DNA of 64,000 nt from an uncultured Leifsonia sp. GTDB lineage: Bacteria; Actinomycetota; Actinomycetes; Actinomycetales; Microbacteriaceae. Below the pieces are notes generated by a model, which saw nothing but the letters and a program-made list of their open reading frames with translations, was not told the DNA's origin and made no database searches. Location: assembly GCF_945957465.1 (NCBI RefSeq), contig NZ_CAMFLC010000005.1, positions 1 through 64,000 of the forward strand. The letters are read 5' to 3'. The stretch's first letter is position 1; every line of letters begins with the position of its first letter. Below, one piece after another: positions 38,168-47,484 of this stretch. The position numbers and the translations under genes were made by a program.

Positions 38168-38182
38168 CTTCGTGCGTGGCGC

Positions 38183-38938
38183 CTAGAGCACCCGCGCGGC
38201 CAGCCTGCGGTCGTGCAACAGCGCGACCGACCAGGCGAGGTAGTACAGCGCGATCAGTGGCCCGGCGAGCAGGAGCATGGAGATCACGTCGGCCGACGGC
38301 GTCACGATCGCGGTGAAGCCGAGGATGACGAGGAACGCGATCCGCCAGCCGCGCAGGATCGACGCTGCGGAGAGCATCCCGAGGAAGTTCAGCAGCACGA
38401 GGAAGACCGGCGAGACGAACGCGAAGCCGGCCGCGACGACGAGCTTCAGCACGAACTGGAAGTAGTCGTTGGCCTGGATGAACGACGAGGAGCCGTCCGC
38501 TGCGAACCCCGTGAGCAGGAGGACGATGTGCGGCACGATCAGCCAGCCGGCGCCGCAGCCGACAAGGAAGAGTGGGACGGCGGTGAAGAAGAAGCCGAAC
38601 CCGTACTTCAGCTCCCGGCGGCTGAGGGCCGGGACGAGGAAGGCCCAGACCTGGTACAGCCAGATCGGGCTGGACGCCACGATGCCGATCGCGAACGCCG
38701 CCTGCATCCGCAGGTCGAAGGCCCCGGTGATGGTGTCGAAGTTCAGCGCTGCGAGGCGATGCTGCGACGCTGCGGCCTCCGCGATCGGAGCCCGTAGCGC
38801 CGCGAGCACGAGTGGGCCGAGGAACCAGCCGCCGACCGTCCCGGCCAGGAGCGCCGCCGCGCCCCGTACCGCGCGCCGACGCAACTCCGCCATGTGGGCC
38901 GCCAGCGACATCCGCGCGGTGCGGTTCCCGCGGCTCAC
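38183..38938 (-). CDS. tatC: Twin-arginine translocase subunit TatC
   Basis: MSLAAHMAELRRRAVRGAAALL...PIWLYQVWAFLVPALSRRELKYGFGFFF...DVISMLLLAGPLIALYYLAWSV. Confidence 0.93.
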   Translation of the reverse strand: MSRGNRTARMSLAAHMAELRRRAVRGAAALLAGTVGGWFLGPLVLAALRAPIAEAAASQHRLAALNFDTITGAFDLRMQAAFAIGIVASSPIWLYQVWAFLVPALSRRELKYGFGFFFTAVPLFLVGCGAGWLIVPHIVLLLTGFAADGSSSFIQANDYFQFVLKLVVAAGFAFVSPVFLVLLNFLGMLSAASILRGWRIAFLVILGFTAIVTPSADVISMLLLAGPLIALYYLAWSVALLHDRRLAARVL

Positions 38939-39231
38939 GGCGCGTCCGGGGCCGACCGCTCAAGGGAGCGGGAGGCGGGTTCGGGCTCGGGCTCGGCGAG
39001 GAGCGCCTCGCGGATGATCCGCCGCGGGTCGTACTGCCGCGGGTCGTATCGGCGCCAGTCGAGGTCGACCGAGTCGCCGACCTCTTCGCGCACCTGTTGC
39101 TGCACGTCGTCGGCGAGTCTCCGCAGCGAGCGCACGAACTGGCCGAGCTTGGCCGCGTAGCCTGGGAGCCGGGTCGGCCCGATCAGGAAGGCGGCGATCA
39201 CGCCGATCACGAGCAGTTTCTCGAAGCTCAT
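38935..39231 (-). CDS. tatB: TatB-like translocase subunit
   Basis: MSFEKLLVIGVIAAFLIGPTRLPGYAAKLGQFVRSLRRLADDVQQQVREEVG; ATGA overlap with tatC. Confidence 0.85.
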   Translation of the reverse strand: MSFEKLLVIGVIAAFLIGPTRLPGYAAKLGQFVRSLRRLADDVQQQVREEVGDSVDLDWRRYDPRQYDPRRIIREALLAEPEPEPASRSLERSAPDAP

Positions 39232-39241
39232 GACAGCACGC

Positions 39242-39460
39242 TCACGGCCGGGCGGAGACCCCGTCGGAACCGGAGGTGGCGGCCGACTTCTCCACTGTGC
39301 CGCCGGCTTCTCCGTCCGACAGGTCGTGGACCTCCTTGCGGAAGATCCGGATCGACTGGCCGAGGCCCTTCGACAGAGCGGGCAGGCGCGTGGCGCCGAA
39401 CAACAGCAGCACCACCGCGAGGATCACCAGCAGGTGCCAGCCACCGAGATTAGCCAACAT
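39242..39460 (-). CDS. tatA: TatA (copy 2)
   Basis: MLANLGGWHLLVILAVVLLLFGATRLPALSKGLGQSIRIFRKEV. Confidence 0.92.
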   Translation of the reverse strand: MLANLGGWHLLVILAVVLLLFGATRLPALSKGLGQSIRIFRKEVHDLSDGEAGGTVEKSAATSGSDGVSARP

Positions 39461-39492
39461 GAGTCATCTCCTTTGACGGACCAATACGAGCC

Positions 39493-39518
39493 AATTCGTA
39501 TTAGTAATTCGTATTGGC
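39493..39518. promoter_or_regulatory. Two LacI type B operator-like sites (AATTCGTATT x2) upstream of tatABC
   Basis: AATTCGTATT at 39493-39502 and 39506-39515, plus CCAATACGA just upstream. Confidence 0.6.
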
Positions 39519-39616
39519 AGGCTAAGCACTCGGCCGGGCGATGTCAAGCCGCAGGACGCGTCAGCCGCGGACCCTGAACTCAGCCGCGGACCCTGCACTC
39601 AGCCGCGGACCCGGGC

Positions 39617-41071
39617 TCAGCCGCGGACCCGGGCTTCCAGGCGCAGCAGGTCGACGGCGCCGTCGGTCGCGAAGACGCCGACGCGGCCGGACGCCAGGTC
39701 GTAGACGCGCGTGCTGAGCGCCACCCGATCGTCCACCACGACTACGCAGATGTCGCCGTCGAGGTGGACCTCCACGGTGTGCCGGCCCGGCGGAAGCGGC
39801 ACGGGGCGCTCCGTTTCGAGCTCGTGCGGCACGTCTCCTCTGATCTGCCACTGCTCGCCGCCGGTCGTTCCCCGGGGCCAGCGGTCGAACACCAGCCGGC
39901 CGCGGCAGGGCTCCAGCCGGATCGAGTACGCCTGCTCGGCGTCGTCGGAGCTGCGGATGAGGAGCCCGCAGGCCTGAGTGGACGGCGCGATGTCGAACTC
40001 GGCGACGATGAGAGCCTCCGCCGGAACCTCGCCGGCGAGCCATACCGAATGCCGGTCCAGCGCCCCGCGGCCGACGACGGCATCCGCGCCCTGCACGGGG
40101 GCGAGCTCCGGCAGGAGGTCGCGGGCCGTGTCGTAGAGGGCTGTGACCGCTCGGGGCAGGCCGAACCGCAGCGAGCCGTCGGCGGACTGCTCGGCGCGGA
40201 GTGACGACATCGTCCCGGCCCACTGCCACGCGCCGCTGTCGGTCTCGCCCTGCCTGGTCGCGATCCAGCCGATGAAGTGGCGCTCTCCGGCGTGCTCGAC
40301 GGTCTTCGACGCGTAGAAGGCGCGGCCGTCGACGGTGTCGTACTCCGGCGCGCGCCACGGGCCGTTGGGGGAGTCGGCGATGCGGTAGCGGGTCTGGAAC
40401 GAGTCGGAGAACTCCGAGTAGACGAGGTACCAGTGGTCGCCCCACTGGAAGACGTCGGGGCACTCCTGGGCGATGAACCGGCGCGGGTCCCAGATCGGCT
40501 CCGCGTCGCCCCAGCGGACGAGGTCGTCGGAGACGAGCCGCGCGACGACACCCGAGCGGCGGTAGGGGGCGCCCAGCCGCCGCGTGGCCAGCAGCATCTG
40601 CCACGGCTCGCCGGGAGCCGCGCGGAAGACGAATGGGTCCCGCCAATCCTCCGCCGAGTAGCCGTCGAGGGCGCCGAAGGTCCACTCGGGGTGGCGGGTC
40701 CAGGAGTCGAGGGCCGCAGAGGATGTCGCGTGGCAGACGACCTGCGCATCCCCGTCCGCTGTGCGGATGCGGGGGTTGTGCCCGGTGTAGAAGAGGTGGT
40801 GCACTCCATCGTCGTCCGTTACGACGCTGCCGGTGTAGCAGTCGAAGTCCTCGGCCTCCGCGCCGCCCGACGGCAGCACGACCCCGCGGTCGGTGAACCG
40901 CGCGAAGTCGGTGGTGGTCACCGCCGCCCATGGCATCCCCTCGTCGCGGTCCAGCGGGCGGCGCGGGTCGCGGGTGTCCAGAAGGTAGTAGAGCCAAACC
41001 GTGCCGTCGTGCTCGAACGGGATGACATCGCCGACGTACCCGCCCTGGGGCAGGAAGTGGGTGGAGCTCAT
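39617..41071 (-). CDS. GH32 glycosidase, leaderless
   Basis: MSSTHFLPQGGYVGDVIPFEHDGTVWLYYL, DWRDPFVFR, AQECPDVFQW; C-terminal beta-sandwich. Confidence 0.88.
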   Translation of the reverse strand: MSSTHFLPQGGYVGDVIPFEHDGTVWLYYLLDTRDPRRPLDRDEGMPWAAVTTTDFARFTDRGVVLPSGGAEAEDFDCYTGSVVTDDDGVHHLFYTGHNPRIRTADGDAQVVCHATSSAALDSWTRHPEWTFGALDGYSAEDWRDPFVFRAAPGEPWQMLLATRRLGAPYRRSGVVARLVSDDLVRWGDAEPIWDPRRFIAQECPDVFQWGDHWYLVYSEFSDSFQTRYRIADSPNGPWRAPEYDTVDGRAFYASKTVEHAGERHFIGWIATRQGETDSGAWQWAGTMSSLRAEQSADGSLRFGLPRAVTALYDTARDLLPELAPVQGADAVVGRGALDRHSVWLAGEVPAEALIVAEFDIAPSTQACGLLIRSSDDAEQAYSIRLEPCRGRLVFDRWPRGTTGGEQWQIRGDVPHELETERPVPLPPGRHTVEVHLDGDICVVVVDDRVALSTRVYDLASGRVGVFATDGAVDLLRLEARVRG

Positions 41072-42111
41072 CGGGCGGAGTCCGCGCGCGGGGCTCCGAG
41101 CGAGGCGCGGTCGATGTACTGACAGGGGACGAGTGTGCGCTGCGGCGGCTCCGCGTCCTCGATCAGCAACGTGCCGGCGGTGATGCCCATCTGGAGGTGC
41201 GGGAGCGCGACGGTGGCGAGCGGAGGGTGCAGCTCGGCGGCGAGCTCCGGCTGGTCGTCGAAGCCCACGATGGAGATGTCCCTGGGGCATTCCAGCCCGG
41301 CTTCGTGGGATGCGAGCAGCGCGCCGACCGCCATCCGGTCGTTGCCGCAGACGAGGGCGGTCGGAGGATCGTCGGCCAGGATGCGGGACGCCAGCTCGTA
41401 TCCGGAAGATACATGGTAAGTGCCGTAGGCCCGGGGGATGGACGCCGGGTCGATGCCGGCCTCGACCGCGGCGTCGACCAGGCCGCGCTCGCGCTCCTTG
41501 CACGCGTAGTCGTCGGACGGACCGCCCAGGAAGGCGACCCGGCGGTGACCGGCGGCGAATACGGCGGCTGCGGCGTCCCGGCCGCCCTGGTACTCGTCGG
41601 CCAGCACGAGGGGCGCGTCCTCGACGTTGTCGGCCCAGCAGTTGACGAAGACCGTGCGGATGTCCTCGCCGATATCGAGCGCGGAGATCGGCTCGGGGCC
41701 GGGGGCCGCGTACACCAGTCCGGCGACTCCCTGCCGGACGAGGTTCTCCACGGCCGATTTGCCGCTGTCCGGCGCCTCGGAGATCTCGACGACGAACGAC
41801 ACGTACCCCGCGGGCTGCACCGCCTGTTGCACGCCGAGGACGATCTGACCGGCGTAGGGCTGGGAGACGACGCGGTGCGCGATCACGCCGATGGTGAAGG
41901 GCCGGTTGGAGCGGAGGGACTGGGCCGCGCGGTTGGGCTGGAACCGCAGCTCCTTCGCCGCCTTCAGGATCCGCTCGCGGGTCTCCGGCGCGACCGAGAT
42001 GTCGCGCCGGTCGTTGAGCACGAAGGACACGGTCGGTTGGGACACCCCTGCCCGCCGGGCGACATCCTTCATGGTCACCCGCTTCGCCGGGCCGGTGTTG
42101 TTCGCAGCCAT
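41068..42111 (-). CDS. LacI-family transcriptional regulator (fructan regulator 2)
   Basis: VTMKDVARRAGVSQPTVSFVLNDRRDISVAPETRERIL; ATGA overlap with GH32. Confidence 0.93.
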   Translation of the reverse strand: MAANNTGPAKRVTMKDVARRAGVSQPTVSFVLNDRRDISVAPETRERILKAAKELRFQPNRAAQSLRSNRPFTIGVIAHRVVSQPYAGQIVLGVQQAVQPAGYVSFVVEISEAPDSGKSAVENLVRQGVAGLVYAAPGPEPISALDIGEDIRTVFVNCWADNVEDAPLVLADEYQGGRDAAAAVFAAGHRRVAFLGGPSDDYACKERERGLVDAAVEAGIDPASIPRAYGTYHVSSGYELASRILADDPPTALVCGNDRMAVGALLASHEAGLECPRDISIVGFDDQPELAAELHPPLATVALPHLQMGITAGTLLIEDAEPPQRTLVPCQYIDRASLGAPRADSAR

Positions 42112-42147
42112 CAGATCGTTCCTCCCGAAACTGATCATGCCACAAAG

Positions 42148-42161
42148 CCAATACGTATTTG
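42148..42161. promoter_or_regulatory. LacI type B operator CCAATACGTATTTG
   Basis: AATACGTATT core at 42150-42159, upstream of lacI gene. Confidence 0.75.
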
Positions 42162-42195
42162 CAATTCGGGACGGGCTAGAGCTATGCTCGGAATC

Positions 42196-42208
42196 CCAAT
42201 ACGTATTA
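42196..42208. promoter_or_regulatory. LacI type B operator CCAATACGTATTA
   Basis: AATACGTATT core at 42198-42207, upstream of ABC operon. Confidence 0.75.
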
Positions 42209-42259
42209 GTCCGGTCGTGGCACCCGTCACGACCACGACGCTCAGAGAGGAGCGGACGG

Positions 42260-43663
42260 ATGACCAGCACCTTTGGAACGGCCATCGACCGTCGCACTGT
42301 GATCAAACTCGGCGGCGCGGGCCTCGCGCTGACCGGCCTGGCCTCGCTGGCCGCATGCTCCACAGGCGGAGGCGGTGGAACGAGCGCATCGGGCACCATC
42401 AAGATGCTGTACTTCGGAGACCAGAAGGCGGCCACGGCGCTGCAGAACACCCTGCAGCCGCAGATCAAGAAGCTCGACAAGAACGCGAAGCTCGAAGTCA
42501 CGGCCATCAACGGCACCGACTGGAACGACTTCCTCGCGAAGGTCCTCACCCAGATCGCCGCCGGAGCGGCCCCCGACCTGGTGAGTGTCGCGACCGAGGG
42601 CCTCCAGCTCATGGCGTCCAAGGATCTGCTGATCCCCCTGGACAGCTACGTGACCAAGGACCTGTCGTCACTGCAGGGCTACTTCGACCAGATCCACCCC
42701 GCGCTCGTGGAGTCGATGATGTACCAGGGGCACCTGTACGAGCTCCCCGACAGCTTCAACGCCGGCAGCATGTTCTACAGCACCGACCTCTTCCAGAAGG
42801 CCGGGCTCTCCCGTCCCGCCGACAACTGGACGATGGACGAGTTCCACACTTACGCGACCAAGCTCAAGGGCCTCGGCGGCGACGTCAACGCCTTCGACTG
42901 GGTGGTGCGCCTCTGGGGAAGCTGGACGTCGTTCCTGTACGCCAACAACGGCAACCTGCTGGAGGAGGGCAAGTACTCCGGCGGCGACTGGCTGTGGAAC
43001 TCCGCCTTCAAGAACAACCCGGTCGGCGTGCACGGCCGCAAGGGCGGCTGGAAGTGGGGCACGCCCACGGCCAACTCGGAGGCCGCCGTCGAAGCCCTCG
43101 AGTACGTGGTCGACCTCCAGCGGTCCGGCCTGTCGCCCTCGCCCGACGTCGGAGGCGGCGCCACCCTCCAGGGCCTGTTCTCCACCGGCCGCATCGGCAT
43201 GACGATCGGCGGCGGCTTCTGGGCAGGCGGCCTGCACAACGCGGGCATGGCGGACGGCAGCTTCGACGTGCAGCGCTTCCCGACCTGGAAGAGCAATAAG
43301 TCGCTGTTCGGCGCGGGCGGCTACGGCATCTTCAACTCGTCGAAGAACAAGGACCTCGCCTGGGAGGTCGTGAAGATGATGGTCGAACCCTCCACCTTCG
43401 ACATCATGTTCCCGGGCAACGTCACCACGCCCGGCCGCAAGCAGCTGCTGACGGCCGACCGGTACAAGACGACCGGACCGGAGAACTGGTCGGTCTTCTA
43501 CGACCAGCTCGAGGGCTCGGTGCCGATCTCCGCGCCGCCGTACTACAACGCGCTCGCCACCTCGCTCAACCAGCGGACGACGCAGGCGATCTCGTCGGGC
43601 AACGCCAAGGCGGCGCTCGACGGCATGCAGTCCGACTTCGAGAAGGCAGCGCAGGCGTCCTGA
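42260..43663 (+). CDS. Sugar ABC transporter substrate-binding protein with Tat-type lipoprotein signal
   Basis: AIDRRTVIKLGGAGLALTGLASLAAC: RR motif plus lipobox; family 1 SBP body. Confidence 0.9.
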   Translation: MTSTFGTAIDRRTVIKLGGAGLALTGLASLAACSTGGGGGTSASGTIKMLYFGDQKAATALQNTLQPQIKKLDKNAKLEVTAINGTDWNDFLAKVLTQIAAGAAPDLVSVATEGLQLMASKDLLIPLDSYVTKDLSSLQGYFDQIHPALVESMMYQGHLYELPDSFNAGSMFYSTDLFQKAGLSRPADNWTMDEFHTYATKLKGLGGDVNAFDWVVRLWGSWTSFLYANNGNLLEEGKYSGGDWLWNSAFKNNPVGVHGRKGGWKWGTPTANSEAAVEALEYVVDLQRSGLSPSPDVGGGATLQGLFSTGRIGMTIGGGFWAGGLHNAGMADGSFDVQRFPTWKSNKSLFGAGGYGIFNSSKNKDLAWEVVKMMVEPSTFDIMFPGNVTTPGRKQLLTADRYKTTGPENWSVFYDQLEGSVPISAPPYYNALATSLNQRTTQAISSGNAKAALDGMQSDFEKAAQAS

Positions 43664-44622
43664 TGGCTGTCCAGACCCAGGAGCGCCCGCGCGTGAATGG
43701 GGCGATCTCTCCTCGCCGTGCCGTCCGTCGCCCCGGTGTGCGACGGGCGGCCCGGCGGGAGGGCGCGTTCGGCTATTCGATGATCGGGCTCGCGGTGGCG
43801 TTCGTCGCCGTGTTCACGTTCATCCCGATCCTCGCCTCCCTCGGGCTCTCGTTCTTCTCGTGGGACGTCATCTCGCCCCCGAAGTTCGTCGGGGTCGCCA
43901 ACTTCACCCGACTGTTCAGCGACGGCTCGACCCTCGCCTCGTTCGGCGTGACCATCCTGATGGCCATCGGCATCGTCGTCCTCCAGATCACCCTCGGGCT
44001 GCTGCTCGCGGTCCTGGTCAACAGCCGCAAGCGGAAGTCGACCAAGGTCTTCTTCCGCACGGCCTTCTACCTGCCCCTGCTGGCCTCCACCGCAGCCGTG
44101 TCGATCTTCATGGGCTACCTGTTCGACGCGAAATTCGGGCTGATCAACTACTACCTGACCCAGCTCGGGCTGCCCGCGGTGCCGTGGCTGACGAACCCGG
44201 TGGCGGCGCAGATCACGATCATCCTGATCGTCGTCTGGCAGCAGGTCGGCTTCACCTTCGTGCTGTTCGTGGCCGCGCTGACGTCCGTCCCGCAGGAGGT
44301 CCAGGAGGCCGCGGCGATCGACGGGGCGGGAGCGTGGCGCACTCTGCTGCGGATCAAGATCCCGCTGATCAGCCCGACCATCCTGTTCGCCACGGTCGTA
44401 GCGATGATCAACGCGATGCAGCTGTTCGACCAGCCGTTCATCATGACCAAGGGCGGCCCGGGCACGGCGACGACCACCGCGACCATCGCGATGTACCAGA
44501 CCGGGTTCCAGAACCTGCAGTTCGGCTACGCGTCGGCGATCGCGATCCTGCTACTCGTCATCATCCTCGCGCTGACCGGAATCCAATTCCTCGCCGCACG
44601 AAAGCTGGTGTTCTACCAATGA
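43663..44622 (+). CDS. Sugar ABC transporter permease
   Basis: VQEAAAIDGAGAWRTLLRIKIPLISP EAA loop; overlapping start. Confidence 0.92.
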   Translation: MAVQTQERPRVNGAISPRRAVRRPGVRRAARREGAFGYSMIGLAVAFVAVFTFIPILASLGLSFFSWDVISPPKFVGVANFTRLFSDGSTLASFGVTILMAIGIVVLQITLGLLLAVLVNSRKRKSTKVFFRTAFYLPLLASTAAVSIFMGYLFDAKFGLINYYLTQLGLPAVPWLTNPVAAQITIILIVVWQQVGFTFVLFVAALTSVPQEVQEAAAIDGAGAWRTLLRIKIPLISPTILFATVVAMINAMQLFDQPFIMTKGGPGTATTTATIAMYQTGFQNLQFGYASAIAILLLVIILALTGIQFLAARKLVFYQ

Positions 44623-45491
44623 CCACAGATGTCGCCCCGAGCACGACGGTCGTGCTCGGCCGCCGCCGGCCGATCGTGAAGGTCGGCAGCATCGTCGGAA
44701 TGGTGCTGCTCGTCCTCGCGGCGGTGTTCGCGCTCGGCCCGCTGCTCTGGACCCTGACCACCTCGTTGCGCACGCCGGCGGAGGCGTTCACAAACCCGCC
44801 GCAGTGGATCCCGACCAGCCCGGACTTCAGCAACTACGCCGCGGTGTTCAATCAGATCCCGATCGGGCAGTTCTTCCTCAACAGCGTCGTCGTGACGGTG
44901 CTCATCGTGGTGGGCCAGACGATCACCTGCACCCTCTCCGGCTATGCGTTCGCGATGGTGTCGTTCCCGGGCAAGAACACGATCTTCGGCATCTTCCTGG
45001 CCACCATGATGGTGCCGCTGCAGACGATCATCATCCCGGTGTTCGTCATCGTGAAGACGATGGGCATCAGCGACTCGCTCGCCTCGCTCATCATCCCCGC
45101 ACTGGGGAGCGCGTTCGGGACCTTCCTCATGCGGCAGTACTTCATGCAGATGCCGAGGGAGCTGGGCGAGGCGGCCCGCATCGACGGCGCGTCGCAGTGG
45201 GGCGTATTCTGGCACGTCTACGCGCGGATGGCGTCGCCGGCGATCGCGACGCTGGCGATCCTCAACTTCTCCGGATTCTGGGCCGAGTTCTACCGGCCGC
45301 TGATCTTCCTCCAATCGCAGAGCAATTTCACGCTGCCGCTGGGACTCGTCGGGCTGCAGGGCAACCTGGGGACCGGGTCGATCTCGGTGGTTCTGGCCGG
45401 CGTCATCCTCGCGATGATCCCCAGCGTCCTGCTCTTCATCTTCGCTCAGCGCTACTTCATCGAGGGTGTGACCGCCGGCTCCTTCCGCTGA
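44619..45491 (+). CDS. Sugar ABC transporter permease
   Basis: ELGEAARIDGASQWGVFWHVYARMASPA; ATGA overlap. Confidence 0.92.
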   Translation: MTTDVAPSTTVVLGRRRPIVKVGSIVGMVLLVLAAVFALGPLLWTLTTSLRTPAEAFTNPPQWIPTSPDFSNYAAVFNQIPIGQFFLNSVVVTVLIVVGQTITCTLSGYAFAMVSFPGKNTIFGIFLATMMVPLQTIIIPVFVIVKTMGISDSLASLIIPALGSAFGTFLMRQYFMQMPRELGEAARIDGASQWGVFWHVYARMASPAIATLAILNFSGFWAEFYRPLIFLQSQSNFTLPLGLVGLQGNLGTGSISVVLAGVILAMIPSVLLFIFAQRYFIEGVTAGSFR

Positions 45492-45537
45492 GCCCCCCGC
45501 ACAGGCCGCATCGAGGCGGCCGCGAACAGAGAGATGT

Positions 45538-46911
45538 GTGAACTCCATGAGCGACCACCACCTTCCCCACTTCCACGTGCGCCTTCCGCGCGGTTACGTG
45601 AACGACCCCAACGGCCCGGTGGAGCTCGGGGGGACGACGCACCTCTACTTCCAGTCGCGCTCGCACGCCGAGCTGGCAGTGCCGGTCGAGTGGGGTCACG
45701 CGACGAGCGAGGACCTCGTGCACTGGACACTGCAGCGGCCGGCGATGAGTCCGGTGCCCGGCGGTGTCGACTCGGGCGGGTGCTGGTCGGGGAACACGGT
45801 GGTGGACGGAGACCGTGTGCGCGCCTTCTACTCCGGAAAGGTGGATCACAGCCCATACCAGTCGATCCTGACGGCCCTGTCCGACGAGGACGGCACGAAC
45901 TTCAGTCGGCCGGCGCAGGTGGTCGACGACCCTGCGCCCGAGGAGGGCGTGACGATGTTCCGCGATCCGTTCGTGTGGCGCGACGGCTCGACATGGCGCA
46001 TGGTGGTCGGCTCTGCCGGCCCCGGCGCCACGGCGAGCATGAGGCAGTACGGCTCAGCGGACGGCCTGTCGTGGCGGTTCGAGGGCGAGCTGGCGCAGCT
46101 GCCGAGGACCGTGTTCGACGGTGTCGACACGGGCGAGGGATGGGAGTGCCCGCAGCTCATCACCGTGGACGGCCGCGAGGTGGCGATCGTGTCGTCCTGG
46201 TCGCACGAGGGTGGCCCGGCTGATGTGCTGGCCTTCCCGGTCGACGCGGCCCCGGCTCCGCGCCGGGTGGACGACGGCCACAACTTCTACGCGGCCTCCG
46301 TGATGCGCGAAGGATCGTACGGGCAGGTGCTCTTCGGCTGGATCACCGAGGGCAGGGACGCAGCGTTGTGGCAGGCCGCGGGCTGGGCCGGCGCGATCTC
46401 GCTCCCTCGGCGCACGTGGCTCGACGGCGACCGGGTCTGCAGTGAGCCGCACCCGGCGGTCGCGGCTCTCCGGGTCGGTTCGGGCCGTGCGGCGAACGGT
46501 GCGGCGATCGGCGCGCAGGCCGAGATCCTCGTCCCCGCGGTCTCCGGAACCGTGCGAGTCCGGTACGACGAGGACCACTGGCTCGACGTCGTCCTCGATC
46601 TGGAGGCGGACACCCTCACCCTCGACCGGAGTGCGGTCGGGGGAGAATCCGGTGCCGACGCGGAGGCAGCGACGAGCACGCGAGCATTCGGCGACCGTAC
46701 GGACTGTGCCGCGCGGATCCTTCTTGACGGGTCGGTCGTCGAGGTCTTCACGAGCGCCGGGCGCTCGATCACGAGCCGGGTCTACCCGACGACGCCGCCT
46801 CCATGGCACGTCCACGCGCCGGTCGGTGCAGTCGCCTGGGACCTCGAGAGATCGATCTCCTCTGCGAACGAGCAGGAGATCGTACGGATGAACACGGTAT
46901 CGGTCGGCTAG
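45538..46911 (+). CDS. GH32 beta-fructosidase (intracellular type)
   Basis: FHVRLPRGYVNDPNGPVELGG, WGHATSEDLVHW, FRDPFVW, EGWECPQLI; no signal peptide. Confidence 0.9.
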   Translation: MNSMSDHHLPHFHVRLPRGYVNDPNGPVELGGTTHLYFQSRSHAELAVPVEWGHATSEDLVHWTLQRPAMSPVPGGVDSGGCWSGNTVVDGDRVRAFYSGKVDHSPYQSILTALSDEDGTNFSRPAQVVDDPAPEEGVTMFRDPFVWRDGSTWRMVVGSAGPGATASMRQYGSADGLSWRFEGELAQLPRTVFDGVDTGEGWECPQLITVDGREVAIVSSWSHEGGPADVLAFPVDAAPAPRRVDDGHNFYAASVMREGSYGQVLFGWITEGRDAALWQAAGWAGAISLPRRTWLDGDRVCSEPHPAVAALRVGSGRAANGAAIGAQAEILVPAVSGTVRVRYDEDHWLDVVLDLEADTLTLDRSAVGGESGADAEAATSTRAFGDRTDCAARILLDGSVVEVFTSAGRSITSRVYPTTPPPWHVHAPVGAVAWDLERSISSANEQEIVRMNTVSVG

Positions 46912-47096
46912 GAGCCCCACAGAACCGCACAACCGTGAGCGCCGACCAGTCGGTTCGCGGCGCCGGGGGAGAAGCCACCCGACTGAGAGACGGCACCCAC
47001 GATCGGTTTGCCGAGGAGCTCGGCCACCCACGCGCGCGCCGCGGCGGGCACCTGCTCCCACGGCGCGCGGCTGTTCGCCTTCGGTACCTCGGCCAT
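46908..47096 (-). pseudogene. N-terminal fragment, phosphotransferase-like
   Basis: 62 aa SRAPWEQVPAAARAWVAELLGKPIVGAVSQSGGFSPGAANRLVGAHGC resembles N-terminus of APH-like phosphotransferases and then stops. Confidence 0.45.
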
Positions 47097-47175
47097 GACG
47101 TCATTCTTCAGTACGACCCGGGCTCAGCTGTCTTGTGACGCGTCAGCGAGGTGAACGTGAGTGGGGCGGTCCCGT

Positions 47176-47430
47176 TCATGCCCCCGAACGCGCCTCGCTC
47201 CCGTCGACCTTGACCCAGCTGGGCGGGTGGGGGCGGCGGCGCTCGCGGTAGAGCCGGAGGGCGAAGGGTGCCCAGAGGATGATCCCGACCCCCACGCCGA
47301 CGAGCATGCCGCCGACGGTGTCGAGGATCCAGTGCGCGCCGAGGTAGGTGCGGCTGAGCATCATCAGGCGGTGTAGACCAGCCCCGCGATCCAGACCCAG
47401 GTGCGCCAGTGTACTACGTGGCCCGCGCAT
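47176..47430 (-). pseudogene. C-terminal fragment of PAP2-like phosphatase
   Basis: LMMLSRTYLGAHWILDTVGGMLVGVGVG resembles PAP2 motif 3 (SRxxxxxHxxxD); N-terminal half absent. Confidence 0.6.
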
Positions 47431-47484
47431 GGCTGGCGCGATTCTGAGCCTTCCTTTCGCGCGGGTGCCGCCCGCGACTCCGGT

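Noticed and set aside
22680-45491. Missing ABC ATPases read as broken transporters
   Set aside because: Actinobacterial CUT1 sugar importers commonly share one MsiK/MsmX-like ATPase encoded elsewhere, so absence is expected.
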